Assembly: GCF_000374285.1 (NCBI RefSeq)
Contig: NZ_KB893936.1
Span: 1-64,000 of the forward strand
DNA from: Actinobacillus capsulatus DSM 19761
GTDB taxonomy: Bacteria; Pseudomonadota; Gammaproteobacteria; Enterobacterales; Pasteurellaceae
Direction: 5' to 3'
Length of the DNA stretch: 64,000 nt
The position numbers and the translations under genes were made by a program. Each line of letters starts with the position of its first letter. Position 1 is the first letter of the stretch. Shown here in pieces: positions 1-9,858 of this stretch. The notes beneath the pieces are model-generated. The model worked only from the letters and a program-made list of their open reading frames with translations. It was not told the origin of the DNA and made no database searches.

Positions 1-435
1 CTATGAATAATTGGTAGCTCTGTCCTCTTTCAGTTGCACTAACGTTTTCTTCAGCATATTTGCCACTAAAGCAAAATTAGGACGATGACCAATATGATAG
101 GCAATAATCTCTCTATTCGCCAAATCCATCATAGGAGACAAATAGAGCTTTTCATCACCCACTATTTTACCACTTATGAAAATGCCTTCAGCTTGCAATT
201 TAGCTCGAATCATCCGATAGCCATCTCGCCCATCATTTTCCTGATGAATAGCGAAAATGTTAGGTTGGCGAATAAGCCCATTGGGGCCGTATTTTTCAAA
301 ACGTTGCAACCACATAACAACAGAGGAATGCGAAGAGATGGAGAAATAATCTGCCACTTCCCTAACACCCATACGGTTATCTAAAACATGTTGAATGACA
401 TGAAACTTAAAAGAAGATGTGTAATGTTTACCCAT
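1..435 (-). pseudogene. Decayed IS3-type transposase (orfA/orfB fragments fused)
   Basis: The frame opens with MGKHYTSSF and a helix-turn-helix segment (REVADYFSISSHSSVVMWLQ), as in IS3 OrfA. It then jumps to an OrfB N-terminal piece (DGRDGYRMIRAKLQAEG) and on to an integrase-core piece (LYLSPMMDLANREIIAYHI). The joins skip the end of OrfA, the start of OrfB and the first catalytic Asp region. The frame stops at 1-3, before the second Asp and the Glu of the DDE triad. The full pair would normally encode roughly 400 residues; about 144 remain here. It cannot encode an active transposase. I chose ATG 435 because the longer frame runs back into the terminal repeat. Confidence 0.8.
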
Positions 436-469
436 AACAAAATCTGCACCTTTAATTAGTTGGTTGGTT

Positions 470-494
470 TGTCCAACTTTTAGGGGGCAGCTCA
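470..494 (-). repeat. IS3-family terminal inverted repeat
   Basis: The 25-base end reads TGAGCTGCCCCCTAAAAGTT then GGACA on the minus strand. The tip TGA and the run of C are typical of IS3-group ends. Only this end lies in the window. Confidence 0.65.
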
Positions 495-503
495 ACAAGC
501 GGT
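495..503 (+). repeat. Apl-type DNA uptake sequence core
   Basis: The core ACAAGCGGT is followed by C and a T/A-rich tract (tttttttcaaaattttttgc), the shape of the Actinobacillus-clade uptake sequence. It sits between the IS remnant and the 3' end of the glycosyltransferase gene. More cores occur through the window, for example near 1743, 13134, 19022, 23820, 28258, 30964, 49971, 50690, 53376 and 54882. Confidence 0.8.
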
Positions 504-526
504 CTTTTTTTCAAAATTTTTTGCTA

Positions 527-1285
527 TTAGTTACGGGTTCGATTCCACAGGTCCGCATATTTAACAAATGTTGAATGCGCAGATAATACCGCTAACAGGA
601 AACCTTGTTTACCGTCTAAAAAACCGGCTCTCAACAAGTACATTTTTACAAAACAACCTAAAGCGTGTATTACACCGTCTAATAAACTCGCTTTTTTACC
701 CGCGTTCGCTCGTTGAATTGCCCACGCTTTTGCATAACTTGCCGATTTTACTAAATAGTGATAGATATCTTTATAGGTAAAATGCAGTAAATCGCCACTG
801 AGTTTTTTCACTGTGGCATTTTTCGGATAATGCACTTTTTCATGTACCAATTCTTCACCATATTGAGCAAAATCGGGACGATACAAACGCACAACATAAT
901 CAGGATACCACCCCGAATGGCGAATTTGCTTGCCGAATACTTCGCTTAAACGGCTTACTTGATAGACGGTATTTTTTTCATCTTTTTCGACCGCTTGTAA
1001 AATGCTCTGTTTTAACTCAGGCGTTACACGCTCATCCGCATCCAGCCATAAAACATAATCGCATGTGACATATTGCTGGGCTAATTGGCGCTGTCTGCCA
1101 AAGCCTTGCCAGTCGGAGTTCACATATACTTTTGCACCGAAACTTTCGGCAATTTGTACCGTTTCATCATTACTACCGCTATCCAGCACAATAATTTCAT
1201 TCACCCAACCTTGTACGGTCTCAAGGCATTTCGCTAAATCCTGAGCCTCATTCTTTACAATCATCGCAACACTTAACGTTGGCAT
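527..1285 (-). CDS. lgtF: Family 2 glycosyltransferase, LOS core glucosyltransferase (LgtF/WaaE type)
   Basis: The 252-residue protein has a GT-A fold start ([13 protein letters not shown], residues 5-17), the nucleotide-sugar motif [10 protein letters not shown] (31-40) and the metal-binding DAD at 82-84 (LWLDADERV). These are hallmarks of family GT2. The whole length and the start resemble the LgtF/WaaE group, which adds glucose to the first heptose of the lipooligosaccharide inner core at the inner face of the membrane. It has no clear transmembrane anchor except a hydrophobic stretch near residues 210-222. It is divergent from yhbY and shares a 120-base upstream region with it. Acceptor and sugar are inferred from the family. 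Confidence 0.8.
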   Translation of the reverse strand: MPTLSVAMIVKNEAQDLAKCLETVQGWVNEIIVLDSGSNDETVQIAESFGAKVYVNSDWQGFGRQRQLAQQYVTCDYVLWLDADERVTPELKQSILQAVEKDEKNTVYQVSRLSEVFGKQIRHSGWYPDYVVRLYRPDFAQYGEELVHEKVHYPKNATVKKLSGDLLHFTYKDIYHYLVKSASYAKAWAIQRANAGKKASLLDGVIHALGCFVKMYLLRAGFLDGKQGFLLAVLSAHSTFVKYADLWNRTRN

Positions 1286-1407
1286 AATCTGTCCTTTTCT
1301 AGTTTATTTTGTTTGTTGTTCGCTGCATTTTACTTTAAAATTCGCCCCTTTTGTGCTATTTTCTACACCAAATTTTATTCACAAACAAACCACAGGTTTA
1401 AAAAGCA

Positions 1408-1725
1408 ATGTCTATTACATTAACAACAAAACAAAAACAATTTTTAAAAGGTTTAGCACACCATTTAAGTCCGGTTGTCATGCTTGGTGGTAACGGCTTA
1501 ACGGAAGGTGTATTAGCTGAAATCGAAAACGCATTAGATCACCACGAATTAATCAAAGTAAAAATTTCAGGTGCGGAACGTGAAACAAAACAGTTAATCA
1601 TCGATGCGATCGTGCGTGAAACAAAAGCAACTAACGTGCAAACTATCGGCCACGTTCTCGTTCTTTATCGCCAAAGCGAAGAGAAGAAAATCAGCTTACC
1701 AAAAGCAACGAAAGCAATTTCGTAA
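1408..1725 (+). CDS. yhbY: YhbY-type CRM-domain RNA-binding protein
   Basis: This 105-residue protein is a single CRM domain. It has the MLGGNGLTEGV loop at 25-35, equivalent to the GxxG RNA-binding loop, and a conserved basic face. The E. coli relative YhbY associates with pre-50S ribosomal subunits, so a role in ribosome assembly is inferred. The length is normal for the family. It is transcribed away from the lgtF-type gene and is followed at once by a strong terminator (1742-1766). Confidence 0.9.
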   Translation: MSITLTTKQKQFLKGLAHHLSPVVMLGGNGLTEGVLAEIENALDHHELIKVKISGAERETKQLIIDAIVRETKATNVQTIGHVLVLYRQSEEKKISLPKATKAIS

Positions 1726-1741
1726 TTTTTTAGCCAAATAT

Positions 1742-1766
1742 GACCGCTTGTTAGCGGTCTTTTTTA
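1742..1766 (+). terminator. Intrinsic terminator after yhbY, built from an uptake core
   Basis: GACCGCT (1742-1748), loop TGTT, AGCGGTC (1753-1759), then seven T. The left arm with its loop is the reverse complement of the uptake core ACAAGCGGTC. Confidence 0.85.
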
Positions 1767-1779
1767 TAAGGAACTTTCC

Positions 1780-2517
1780 GTGATTAAAAAACTCTCGATT
1801 TTCACTTTTTTGATGTTACTTGTACCTCTATTCACTTGGGCGACAGGTTGGAAATGGACATTTGGAGGAATGGATTACCGTCTTTACGATCTTGATTTCT
1901 GGTTATTTTTCTTAACCGAAACGGGTTCAACTCCTTACGCATTGATTACCTGCGTACTCTTTATGCTTTGGCTAATGTGGCTCACTCGTAAACACCATGC
2001 GTGGTTTTTAGTCGGTTTTATTTGCGCCAGCTCTGTTGTCGGCACGCAAATCATCAAAGAAGGGGCGAAAGCGATGTTTAAAGAGCCTCGTCCATTTGTT
2101 ACGGAAATGTTCCAAGCACAGACAGAACAATTTTACGCACTACCGGAAGAAGAACAGGCTCAAGCGGTGTTAACGCTTGCAGAAAAGACGCATCCGGCTG
2201 ATGCTGATTTCGTTGCGGAACATCAAGCGGGCGAATTAGGTTATTCATTCCCTTCAGGTCATACCATTTTTGCCGTTTCTTGGTTATTAGTATTCGGCGG
2301 GTTGCTATTCGGTTTAAGCGGAAAAGCGGTCATTTTTGCCCAAATTTTTGCAATTTTATGGGCGGGTTTAATGCTCATCAGCCGCTTACGTTTAGGTATG
2401 CACTACCCTATTGATTTATTTGTCAGCACGTTAATTTCTTGGGTATTCCATATTATCGTGTTCGTTTGGGTGATTCCTTTCTTAGAAACTTTCAAAATCT
2501 TTCAAAAGCGAGGCTAA
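1780..2517 (+). CDS. pgpB: PAP2-family membrane phosphatase, PgpB type
   Basis: The 245-residue membrane protein carries all three PAP2 motifs: K93...RP at 104-105, PSGH at 158-161, and SRxxxxxHxxxD at 201-212. The last His is the phosphate-accepting nucleophile in this family. About six hydrophobic segments are visible. PgpB enzymes dephosphorylate phosphatidylglycerol phosphate and undecaprenyl pyrophosphate at the periplasmic face. Translation starts at GTG 1780, with AAGGAA at 1768-1773 as ribosome binding site. nagK starts two bases after its stop, suggesting cotranscription. Which lipid substrate dominates is not decidable from sequence. Confidence 0.88.
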   Translation: MIKKLSIFTFLMLLVPLFTWATGWKWTFGGMDYRLYDLDFWLFFLTETGSTPYALITCVLFMLWLMWLTRKHHAWFLVGFICASSVVGTQIIKEGAKAMFKEPRPFVTEMFQAQTEQFYALPEEEQAQAVLTLAEKTHPADADFVAEHQAGELGYSFPSGHTIFAVSWLLVFGGLLFGLSGKAVIFAQIFAILWAGLMLISRLRLGMHYPIDLFVSTLISWVFHIIVFVWVIPFLETFKIFQKRG

Positions 2518-2519
2518 TT

Positions 2520-3437
2520 ATGGCTATTTATTACGGTTTAGATATCGGTGGAACAAAAATTGAGTTGGCGGCATTTAATGAACAACTTGAAAAACTGTAT
2601 AGCGAACGAGTGCCGACGCCGCAAACCAATTATGAAGATTGGTTGAATACGGTTGAAACCTTGGTACGTAATGCTGATCACAAATTCGGCGAAAAAGGTT
2701 CTGTTGGTTTAGGCTTACCCGGCTTTGTAAATCGTGAAACCGGTATTGCGGAAATAACTAATATTCGAGTGGCTGACGGCAAAGCAATTTTAAAAGAGTT
2801 AAGCGAACGTTTAGGCCGTGAAGTACGAGCGGAAAACGATGCTAACTGTTTTGCGCTTTCGGAAGCCAGGGATCCGAATAACCAACAATTCTCAACCGTA
2901 CTCGGTCTAATTATCGGTACCGGTTTTGGCGGCGGTTTTGTGTTTGACGGAAAAATTCATTCCGGCAGAATCGGCATGGCGGGTGAAGTCGGTCATATGC
3001 AGCTGAATTATCATGCTTTAAAACTATTAGGTTGGGATAATGCGCCGATTTATGAATGTGGTTGCGGTAACCGCGCTTGCTTAGATACTTACATTTCTGG
3101 TCGTGGCTTTGAGATGCTATTTAAAGATCTGGTTGGCGAAAATATATCGGCAAAAGAGATTATTGAGCGTTTCTATCAAAAAGAGCCGAAAATTGTCGAA
3201 TTTGTGGATAAATACATCGAATTAATGGCAATCAGTATCAGTAACCTCATTACGATTCTTGATCCGGATATGATCGTATTCGGTGGCGGTTTATCTAATT
3301 TTGATCATATTTATGATGCTTTACCAAAAGCGCTTCCGCCTCATTTAATGCGTAGTGCGAAAGTACCGGTCTTCAAAAAAGCAATTCACGGTGACTCAGG
3401 CGGTACACGTGGTGCAGCGGCACTCTTCTTAAAATAA
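2520..3437 (+). CDS. nagK: ROK-family N-acetyl-D-glucosamine kinase
   Basis: The 305-residue ROK kinase has the phosphate loop LDIGGTK (7-13), the catalytic ENDAN with Asp107, the GEVGHM motif with zinc ligand His159, and the cysteine cluster C180-x-C182-x4-C187. NagK phosphorylates GlcNAc recovered from the wall or from host glycans to GlcNAc-6-P. A longer frame opens upstream at 2439, but ATG 2520 is right: it follows a GAGG site just before the pgpB stop and gives the canonical [11 protein letters not shown] start. The motif spacing favours NagK over other ROK sugar kinases, but substrate remains inferred. Confidence 0.87.
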   Translation: MAIYYGLDIGGTKIELAAFNEQLEKLYSERVPTPQTNYEDWLNTVETLVRNADHKFGEKGSVGLGLPGFVNRETGIAEITNIRVADGKAILKELSERLGREVRAENDANCFALSEARDPNNQQFSTVLGLIIGTGFGGGFVFDGKIHSGRIGMAGEVGHMQLNYHALKLLGWDNAPIYECGCGNRACLDTYISGRGFEMLFKDLVGENISAKEIIERFYQKEPKIVEFVDKYIELMAISISNLITILDPDMIVFGGGLSNFDHIYDALPKALPPHLMRSAKVPVFKKAIHGDSGGTRGAAALFLK

Positions 3438-3495
3438 TTCGTTTTTGATGAATACATGGGATTTCCCCATGTATTCTTTTATAGAGGAAAGTATT

Positions 3496-4203
3496 ATGCT
3501 AAACATTACTCCGATCCCGGCACTCTCCGATAATTATATCTGGGTAATTCAAAAAGATAATGACGTGATTATTCTCGATCCGTCAGACGCTGCCCCCGTA
3601 TTGGCATTTATTGCAAAAAATCAGCTAAATTTGACCGCTATTTTATTAACACATAATCACCACGATCACACCGACGGTATGCCGGAGTTGCTCTCGCATT
3701 ATCCACAAGTACCGGTTTATGGGTCACAAGAAGTTGCTCAGTTTGCTAATCAGATTGTTCAACCTGAAGATCATTTTACTTTATTTGATTATGATGTCCG
3801 AGTGATTGAAAGTGCCGGTCATACCGCTCAGCATGTTAGCTATTTATTCGGGAATGAATATTTGTTCTGTGGTGATGCGTTATTCTCCGCCGGCTGCGGA
3901 CGAGTCTTTACCGGTGATTATCAAGCACAATTTGATGCATTACAGCGTTTTAAAGCATTACCTGAATTTGTCGAAATATTCCCAGCGCATGAATACACAT
4001 TAAGCAATCTAAAATTTGCAGAAGCGGTCTTACCGCCAAGTTGCGGACTGTTTAAAATTCAAGAACGAGCAGAAATTCTCCGTTCTCGTAACCAGCCAAC
4101 TTTGCCGACCACTTTAGAAAGAGAATTACAAATTAATCCTTTCTTACAAGCGGTCAATTTAGATCAATTTATTACATTACGCCAACAGAAAGATAATTTC
4201 TAA
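3496..4203 (+). CDS. gloB: Hydroxyacylglutathione hydrolase (glyoxalase II)
   Basis: This metallo-beta-lactamase fold protein has THNHHDHTDG at 52-61, giving metal ligands His53, His55, Asp57 and His58. Further ligands lie in GHTAQHVSY and in the later FCGDALFSAGCGRVF and FPAHEYT segments. It hydrolyses S-lactoylglutathione to D-lactate and glutathione in methylglyoxal detoxification. I start it at ATG 3496, preceded by AGAGGAA (3483-3489) and giving MLNITPIPALSDNY; the longer frame from 3445 adds an unrelated head. The mature length is 235 residues, normal for gammaproteobacterial GloB. A hairpin terminator follows. Confidence 0.93.
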   Translation: MLNITPIPALSDNYIWVIQKDNDVIILDPSDAAPVLAFIAKNQLNLTAILLTHNHHDHTDGMPELLSHYPQVPVYGSQEVAQFANQIVQPEDHFTLFDYDVRVIESAGHTAQHVSYLFGNEYLFCGDALFSAGCGRVFTGDYQAQFDALQRFKALPEFVEIFPAHEYTLSNLKFAEAVLPPSCGLFKIQERAEILRSRNQPTLPTTLERELQINPFLQAVNLDQFITLRQQKDNF

Positions 4204-4215
4204 TTTCTTATAGTT

Positions 4216-4246
4216 CAGGAAGCATTTGCTTCCTGTCTATCTATTT
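4216..4246 (+). terminator. Intrinsic terminator after gloB
   Basis: CAGGAAGC (4216-4223), loop ATTT, GCTTCCTG (4228-4235), then a T-rich but interrupted tail. Confidence 0.65.
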
Positions 4247-4377
4247 TATTTATCCTGCAAACTTTTTAATTTTTATACTGTCAATTCTTCTGACGTCTAT
4301 CTTAGAACGCCATCCTATGATATAGTTATCTTCATTTATGTAACCTATCGATTAACTTTCTAAAAGCGAGAACTTCT

Positions 4378-5091
4378 GTGAATTTTGATCCCCAAAAAAT
4401 ACCTCAACACGTTGCAATTATTATGGACGGCAACGGGCGTTGGGCAAAGCAACAAGGAAAATTACGCGTTTTTGGTCATCAAAATGGTGTAAAAGCGGTA
4501 CGTTCTGCGGTACGTTTTGCAGCTAAACATGGGATTAAAGTCTTAACACTTTATGCCTTCAGCAGCGAGAACTGGAGCAGACCTGAAGCAGAAGTTTCAG
4601 CGTTAATGTCGCTCTTTATGCGAGCATTGGATTCCGAAGTTAAAAAACTACATAAAAATAATATTCGTTTAAAAATCATCGGTGATAAAAAAGGCTTTAG
4701 CGAAAGCTTGCAAAAACGAATTGCGGAATCTGAAGCATTAACTGCAGAGAATACCGGATTGACCTTAAATATTGCGGCAAATTACGGTGGATATTGGGAT
4801 ATCACCCAAGCAGCTCAGCAACTTGCTGTAAAAGTCAAATTAGGGGAAATCAGTATTTCTGATATTACGGCGGAACGTTTTCAGAATGCGTTAATAACCG
4901 GAGATCAGCCGCAAGTTGATCTATTGATCCGCACTAGCGGAGAACAGCGCATTAGTAACTTCTTGTTATGGCAAATTGCCTATGCCGAACTTTTTTTCAG
5001 CCCTGTTTTATGGCCTGATTTTAATGATGAATCTTTCAGCGAAGCTATTATCGCTTATCAACAACGTGATCGTCGTTTCGGCGGTTGCTAA
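4378..5091 (+). CDS. uppS: Undecaprenyl pyrophosphate synthase
   Basis: The cis-prenyltransferase signature is complete: MDGNGRWA at 16-23 with catalytic Asp17, the SSENWSRP segment, and [15 protein letters not shown] with the isoprenyl-diphosphate-binding Arg residues. It makes the C55 lipid carrier for peptidoglycan and O-antigen from farnesyl diphosphate and IPP in the cytosol. The 237-residue length fits the family. The start is GTG, with AAAGCGAG upstream as a weak binding site. It heads a plus-strand series: cdsA starts 20 bases after its stop. Confidence 0.95.
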   Translation: MNFDPQKIPQHVAIIMDGNGRWAKQQGKLRVFGHQNGVKAVRSAVRFAAKHGIKVLTLYAFSSENWSRPEAEVSALMSLFMRALDSEVKKLHKNNIRLKIIGDKKGFSESLQKRIAESEALTAENTGLTLNIAANYGGYWDITQAAQQLAVKVKLGEISISDITAERFQNALITGDQPQVDLLIRTSGEQRISNFLLWQIAYAELFFSPVLWPDFNDESFSEAIIAYQQRDRRFGGC

Positions 5092-5111
5092 TAATTATAG
5101 GGATTTTATAA

Positions 5112-5981
5112 ATGCTTAAGGAACGTGTACTTTCCGCTATCGTTATGATCATTGCGGTATTAGCAGCTATTTTTCTTCTTTCACCACTTCCGCTGACACT
5201 TGTGCTTGCAGCCGTAATTGCTGCCGCGATGTGGGAATGGGCTCAATTTGCCGGTTTAAAACGTTCATTACCGCGTGCGGTCGTCGCTTTTGTAACCGTT
5301 TGTTTGTTTATTCTATTAATTTTTGCAAATACCGATTACATCCGTGCGGCACGCTTCTTAACGGATGAAACTACGCCGTTATTGTTTATCTCTTGTATTT
5401 GGTGGTTTATCGCTTTCCTTTTAGTTGTAAGCTATCCTAAATCTGCAAACGTCTGGGCAAAATCGGTTATTGCCAAATTTAGCTTTGGCTTTTGTACTTT
5501 AGTTCCGTTCTTTATTGCAGCTCTTGCGCTACGTTTTAATAACTATGTGGTAAATGAGTTACAAGGGACGTATTTATTACTTTATGTTTGCTTATTAGTT
5601 TGGGGGGCAGACTCGGGTGCTTACTTCTTTGGTCGTGCGTTTGGGAAACGTAAATTGGCCCCTAAAGTTTCACCGGGGAAATCTTGGGAAGGTGCAATCG
5701 GTGGTTTAATTACCTCATGTGTCATTGCTTTCCTCTTCTTAGAACTTGCGCCGAACAATGTATTTGGACGTGAATTAGCGACGCTACCGTTTATTTTAGT
5801 TTCTGTTGCAACTGTTGCTATTTCAGTGTTAGGTGATCTTGCTGAAAGTATGTTTAAACGCCAAGCGAATATTAAAGACAGTAGTAATTTAATTCCGGGT
5901 CACGGTGGTATTTTAGATCGTATTGATAGCTTAACCGCTGCGATTCCGTTCTTTGCAACTTTCTTTTTCTTTGTACTCTAG
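5112..5981 (+). CDS. cdsA: Phosphatidate cytidylyltransferase
   Basis: The 289-residue polytopic protein has about eight membrane segments. It ends in the CdsA signature: SPGKSWEGAIGG, then GDLAESMFKR and the KDSSNLIPGHGGILDRIDSL box that binds metal and CTP. It converts phosphatidic acid and CTP to CDP-diacylglycerol, the entry point to phospholipid synthesis. It lies between uppS and rseP with short gaps (20 and 6 bases), the same order as in E. coli, so one transcript is likely. Confidence 0.95.
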   Translation: MLKERVLSAIVMIIAVLAAIFLLSPLPLTLVLAAVIAAAMWEWAQFAGLKRSLPRAVVAFVTVCLFILLIFANTDYIRAARFLTDETTPLLFISCIWWFIAFLLVVSYPKSANVWAKSVIAKFSFGFCTLVPFFIAALALRFNNYVVNELQGTYLLLYVCLLVWGADSGAYFFGRAFGKRKLAPKVSPGKSWEGAIGGLITSCVIAFLFLELAPNNVFGRELATLPFILVSVATVAISVLGDLAESMFKRQANIKDSSNLIPGHGGILDRIDSLTAAIPFFATFFFFVL

Positions 5982-5987
5982 GATGTT

Positions 5988-7301
5988 ATGACTTCTGTTA
6001 TTGCATTTTTTATCTTAATTTGCGTACTGGTTTTTGTACATGAATACGGTCACTTTTGGGCGGCGCGTAAATGTGGCGTAAAAGTGATTCGTTTTTCTAT
6101 CGGTTTTGGCAAAGTGCTATTCAAGAGAACCGATAAACAAGGAACAGAATTTGCCTTTTCACTGATTCCGCTCGGTGGCTATGTGCAAATGTATAACGGT
6201 GAAAGTGAATATCAAGCGCCTAAAGAGCAGATGTTAGAAAGTAAATCTGTTTTACAACGTGCGTTTATTATCGTTGCCGGCCCTATGGCGAATTTTGTCT
6301 TTGCGATCATGGCTTACTGGTTAGTCTTTAGCTACGGTATACCAACACTAAAACCGGTTATTGGGCAAGTTTTGCCAGACACGATTGCCGCTCAAGCTAA
6401 ACTACCGACAGAATTTGAATTAAAACGAGTTGCCGAGCAAAATGTCCAAGATTGGGAAGAAGCAACACTTGCGCTCATTGGCTCAGTCGGTAAAAAATCG
6501 GTTGAAATTGAAGGCTCGTTAATTGATGAAGATAGATTGCAACGTTTCCAATTAGATCTCTCAAACTGGCATGTCGATGGTACGAAAGAAAATCCGTTAA
6601 CTACTTTAGGCATTCGCACCAAAAGTAGTATTGTAAAACCGGAAATCAAACAGGTAGCTGAAAACTCTCCTGCACAAAAAGCTGGGCTAAATACCGGAGA
6701 TAAAATCTTACAGGTTAACCAACAACCTTTTGATTGGTTGGATTTAGTAAAACAAGTTCAAACCGGAAATACACTTGTGTTAACCGTTGAACAAAATGGT
6801 AATGTCAAGCAACTGGTGTTACAACCGGAGAAGAAAGACGAGCGCTATTTAATTGGTATTATACCAAGCTACGAGTCGCTTGCGGATAAGTATCGAATAG
6901 AATTAAAGTATGATATTCTTAGTGCTTTCTGGAAAAGTTTGGAGAAAGTCGCGGGTTTAGTGAAAACTATCTTGCAATTTATTGGTAATTTAATTACCGG
7001 TGAGCTTTCTTTAAAAAATATGGGTGGTCCTATTTCTATGGCAAAAGGTGCTGGGGCCACTGCTGAAATTGGTTGGATCTATTATGTGAGTTTTATGGCA
7101 TTGATTAGTGCTAATTTAGGCGTAATGAATCTTTTTCCAATTCTACCGCTTGATGGTGGACAACTCATTTTACTTGCGGGTGAAGCGGTAAGAGGCAAGC
7201 CAATACCCTCAGTGATTCAAATGCGATTCCAACAATTAGGCATTGTATTTGTTCTTGGCTTAATGGCTTTTGCCTTTATAAATGATCTTATTCATTTTTA
7301 A
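5988..7301 (+). CDS. rseP: Site-2 zinc metalloprotease RseP
   Basis: This membrane protease has HEYGH at 18-22 in its first membrane helix and the third ligand motif MNLFPILPLDGGQL near residue 385. Two PDZ-type regions lie between (roughly 115-200 and 215-290). RseP cleaves anti-sigma-E RseA within the membrane during envelope stress and also removes signal-peptide remnants. The 437-residue length fits. The gene lies directly upstream of bamA, whose assembly defects trigger the same stress pathway. The 62-base gap to bamA holds an uptake-derived hairpin (AGCGG...CCGCT). Confidence 0.94.
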   Translation: MTSVIAFFILICVLVFVHEYGHFWAARKCGVKVIRFSIGFGKVLFKRTDKQGTEFAFSLIPLGGYVQMYNGESEYQAPKEQMLESKSVLQRAFIIVAGPMANFVFAIMAYWLVFSYGIPTLKPVIGQVLPDTIAAQAKLPTEFELKRVAEQNVQDWEEATLALIGSVGKKSVEIEGSLIDEDRLQRFQLDLSNWHVDGTKENPLTTLGIRTKSSIVKPEIKQVAENSPAQKAGLNTGDKILQVNQQPFDWLDLVKQVQTGNTLVLTVEQNGNVKQLVLQPEKKDERYLIGIIPSYESLADKYRIELKYDILSAFWKSLEKVAGLVKTILQFIGNLITGELSLKNMGGPISMAKGAGATAEIGWIYYVSFMALISANLGVMNLFPILPLDGGQLILLAGEAVRGKPIPSVIQMRFQQLGIVFVLGLMAFAFINDLIHF

Positions 7302-7363
7302 TTCATAGGTTATAAGCGGTCATTTCCGCTCATAATTTTGCAAACATTTATAGGATAATTTCA

Positions 7364-9745
7364 ATGAAAAAATTATTACTTTCTTCTCTTTTACTGGCGA
7401 ATGGTGTTGTAGCGGCACCTTTCGTTGTAAAAGATATTCGTGTAGATGGCGTTCAGCCTGAAACTGGGCAAGCTATTATTTCTAGCCTTCCCGTTAAGGT
7501 AGGCCAAACCGCAACTGATAACGATGTAGCTAATGTGGTAAGACAACTTTTCGTACAAAATCGATTTGAAGATGTGCGTGCAACTCGCGAAGGTAACACC
7601 TTAGTGATTAAAGTTGCGGAGCGCCCTTTAATTAACAGTGTAGATATTGAAGGTAATAGTGCAATTCCTAAAGATCCGCTACAAGATAACTTAAAAGCCA
7701 ACCTTATCAGTAAAGGCGAAGTTTTTGATGCTGCAAAACTAGAAGGCTTCAAACAAGGCTTATTAGAACATTACCATTCTATCGGTCGTTATGAAGCGAA
7801 AATCGACACGACAACGACTCGTGCTGAAAACGGTGGAGTAAATGTAAAATTAAACATTACTGAAGGTGATGTTGCCTATGTGAAAAATATTAAATTTGAA
7901 GGCAACCAAGCTTTTAGCTCAAAAGAATTAACCAAACGCTTAGATATTCAACCTGACGTTTCATGGTGGAATATTTTTGAAAGCAGTAAATTCGAGCAAC
8001 AAGCGTACAATAAAGATTTAGAAACCTTACGTGATTTCTATATGGATCGTGGCTATGCGCAATTCGCATTACAAGATACAGCGGTAAACTTCAACGATAA
8101 AAAAACGGAAGTTGATTTAGTTTATACGATTCGTGAAGGTGCTCAATACAATATCAGCGAAATTCGTATCATCGGTGACACAGCTAAATTAGATAATGAA
8201 CTTAACGCATTATTAAAAGATTTTACACCAGGTCAATTATTCCGTAAGAGTGAATTAGCGGCAATCGAAGAAGGTATCAAACAAGTTTTAGGTGATCACG
8301 GTTACGGTTCAGCTAAAGTAGATTTATACCCGAAATTTAACGAACAAGATCGTACCGTACAAATTAACTTCGTAGTTGATGCGGGTCGCCGTATCTATGT
8401 GCGTAAGATTCGCTTCGAAGGTAATGACGTAACGGCAGACTCAACTCTACGTCGTGAAATGCGTCAGCAAGAAGGTGCCTGGTTATCTACAAGTGCGGTG
8501 GCATTAGGTAAATCTCGTTTAGAGCGTACTGGTTTCTATGAAACGGTCGATATGACGATGCCAAGCGTTCAAAACACTGATGACCAAGTGGATGTTGTTT
8601 ATAAAATAAAAGAACGTAATACCGGTTCGATTAACTTCGGTATCGGTTATGGTACGGAAAGCGGTATTAGCTACCAAGCAGGTATTAAACAAGATAACTT
8701 CTTAGGTATGGGTTCAACCATAAGTTTAAGCGGTACACGTAATAACTACGGTACTAGTGTGAACTTAGGTTATACTGAACCATACTTCACAAAAGACGGA
8801 GTGAGTTTAGGTGGTAACATATTCTATGAGGATTACGATAACTCAGATAGTAATACTTCTGCGTCATATAAACGTAAAACTTACGGTATTAACGGTACAT
8901 TAGGTTTCCCTGTAGATGAAAACAATTCATACTACTTAGGCCTAGGTTATACTCACGACAAATTAAGTAATGTAGAACGTGAATTTACCCGTGAAAAATA
9001 TGTGAAATCAATGAATTTCCCGATCATACAAGGAAACAATTTATATCCACGTATTAAAGCGGATGATTTTGATTTCTCATTTGGTTGGAACTATAACAGT
9101 CTAAACCGCGGTTATTTCCCAACACAAGGTACCGTTGCAAACCTAGGCGGTAAAGTAACTATTCCGGGTTCGGATAATAAATACTATCGTTTAAATGCAG
9201 ACTTTAGAAATTACTATCCGCTTAACCGTGAACATAAATGGGTAATTTCAACCAAAGTTGGTGCTGCATTCACGAATGGTTTTGGCGGTAAAAAAGTACC
9301 GTTCTACCAATTATACTCTGCCGGTGGTATTGGTTCGTTACGTGGTTTCGCATACGGTGCAGTTGGTCCTAAAGCAATTTACTACTCTGCAAAAAACAAT
9401 GCATTTACGTCTGCAAGTGACGACGTAGTTGGCGGTAACGCAATGACTACGGCAAGTTTAGAGCTAATTACGCCAACTCCGTTTGTCAGTGAAAAATACC
9501 AACACAATGTGCGTACTTCATTATTCGTAGATGCGGCAAGTGTATGGAATACGAAATGGAAGAAATCAGCATACCCTACGTTGCCTGATTATAAAGATTA
9601 TAAACGCGTACGTGCTTCAGCTGGTATTGCGTTCCAATGGCAGTCACCGATTGGTCCTTTATCATTCTCTTATGCTAAACCAATCAAGAAATATTCAGGT
9701 GATGAAATTGAGCAATTCCAATTTAGCATCGGTAGCTCGTTCTAA
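7364..9745 (+). CDS. bamA: Outer membrane protein assembly factor BamA (D15/Oma87)
   Basis: The 793-residue precursor has a signal peptide (cleavage near 17/18, VVAAP). Five POTRA repeats follow up to about residue 420, marked by recurrent glycine-rich G-N and KGEVFD/TPGQLFR-type segments. A C-terminal Omp85 beta-barrel then carries the conserved [14 protein letters not shown] loop and a terminal Phe. BamA inserts outer membrane proteins and is essential. Its placement between rseP and skp matches E. coli and Haemophilus. Homologues (D15, Oma87) are known surface antigens of Pasteurellaceae. Confidence 0.97.
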   Translation: MKKLLLSSLLLANGVVAAPFVVKDIRVDGVQPETGQAIISSLPVKVGQTATDNDVANVVRQLFVQNRFEDVRATREGNTLVIKVAERPLINSVDIEGNSAIPKDPLQDNLKANLISKGEVFDAAKLEGFKQGLLEHYHSIGRYEAKIDTTTTRAENGGVNVKLNITEGDVAYVKNIKFEGNQAFSSKELTKRLDIQPDVSWWNIFESSKFEQQAYNKDLETLRDFYMDRGYAQFALQDTAVNFNDKKTEVDLVYTIREGAQYNISEIRIIGDTAKLDNELNALLKDFTPGQLFRKSELAAIEEGIKQVLGDHGYGSAKVDLYPKFNEQDRTVQINFVVDAGRRIYVRKIRFEGNDVTADSTLRREMRQQEGAWLSTSAVALGKSRLERTGFYETVDMTMPSVQNTDDQVDVVYKIKERNTGSINFGIGYGTESGISYQAGIKQDNFLGMGSTISLSGTRNNYGTSVNLGYTEPYFTKDGVSLGGNIFYEDYDNSDSNTSASYKRKTYGINGTLGFPVDENNSYYLGLGYTHDKLSNVEREFTREKYVKSMNFPIIQGNNLYPRIKADDFDFSFGWNYNSLNRGYFPTQGTVANLGGKVTIPGSDNKYYRLNADFRNYYPLNREHKWVISTKVGAAFTNGFGGKKVPFYQLYSAGGIGSLRGFAYGAVGPKAIYYSAKNNAFTSASDDVVGGNAMTTASLELITPTPFVSEKYQHNVRTSLFVDAASVWNTKWKKSAYPTLPDYKDYKRVRASAGIAFQWQSPIGPLSFSYAKPIKKYSGDEIEQFQFSIGSSF

Positions 9746-9858
9746 TATATAAAATAGGCAGTCGGATTTTGTAACTTTTTTACAAATTTTGCGACAAATC
9801 CTACCGCTTATTTAGTACTTAATCGGTTATGATTAATAAAAATATAAAGGATATTTAA

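Larger units (their letters stand above)
1..495 (-). mobile_element. IS3-family insertion sequence remnant with one terminal repeat
   Basis: The right end at 470-494, read on the minus strand, starts TGAGCTGCCCCC and continues to AAAGTTGGACA. That is the usual form of an IS3-family terminal inverted repeat. Inside it lies a shrunken transposase reading frame. The other end is outside the window, so element length and target duplication cannot be seen. An uptake-sequence core (ACAAGCGGT, 495-503) starts at the base after the repeat. I infer an old, immobile remnant. Confidence 0.75.

Noticed and set aside
2439-2519. Extended start of nagK overlapping pgpB
   Set aside because: The extra 27 residues are pgpB read in another frame; ATG 2520 gives the canonical ROK start.
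8494-8502. AAGTGCGGT in bamA, and again in fruB near 61694 and 62081
   Set aside because: This is the Haemophilus-type uptake word, but these copies lie within coding sequence where the codons are expected (in fruB twice in the same HPr motif). The extended flanks are missing.
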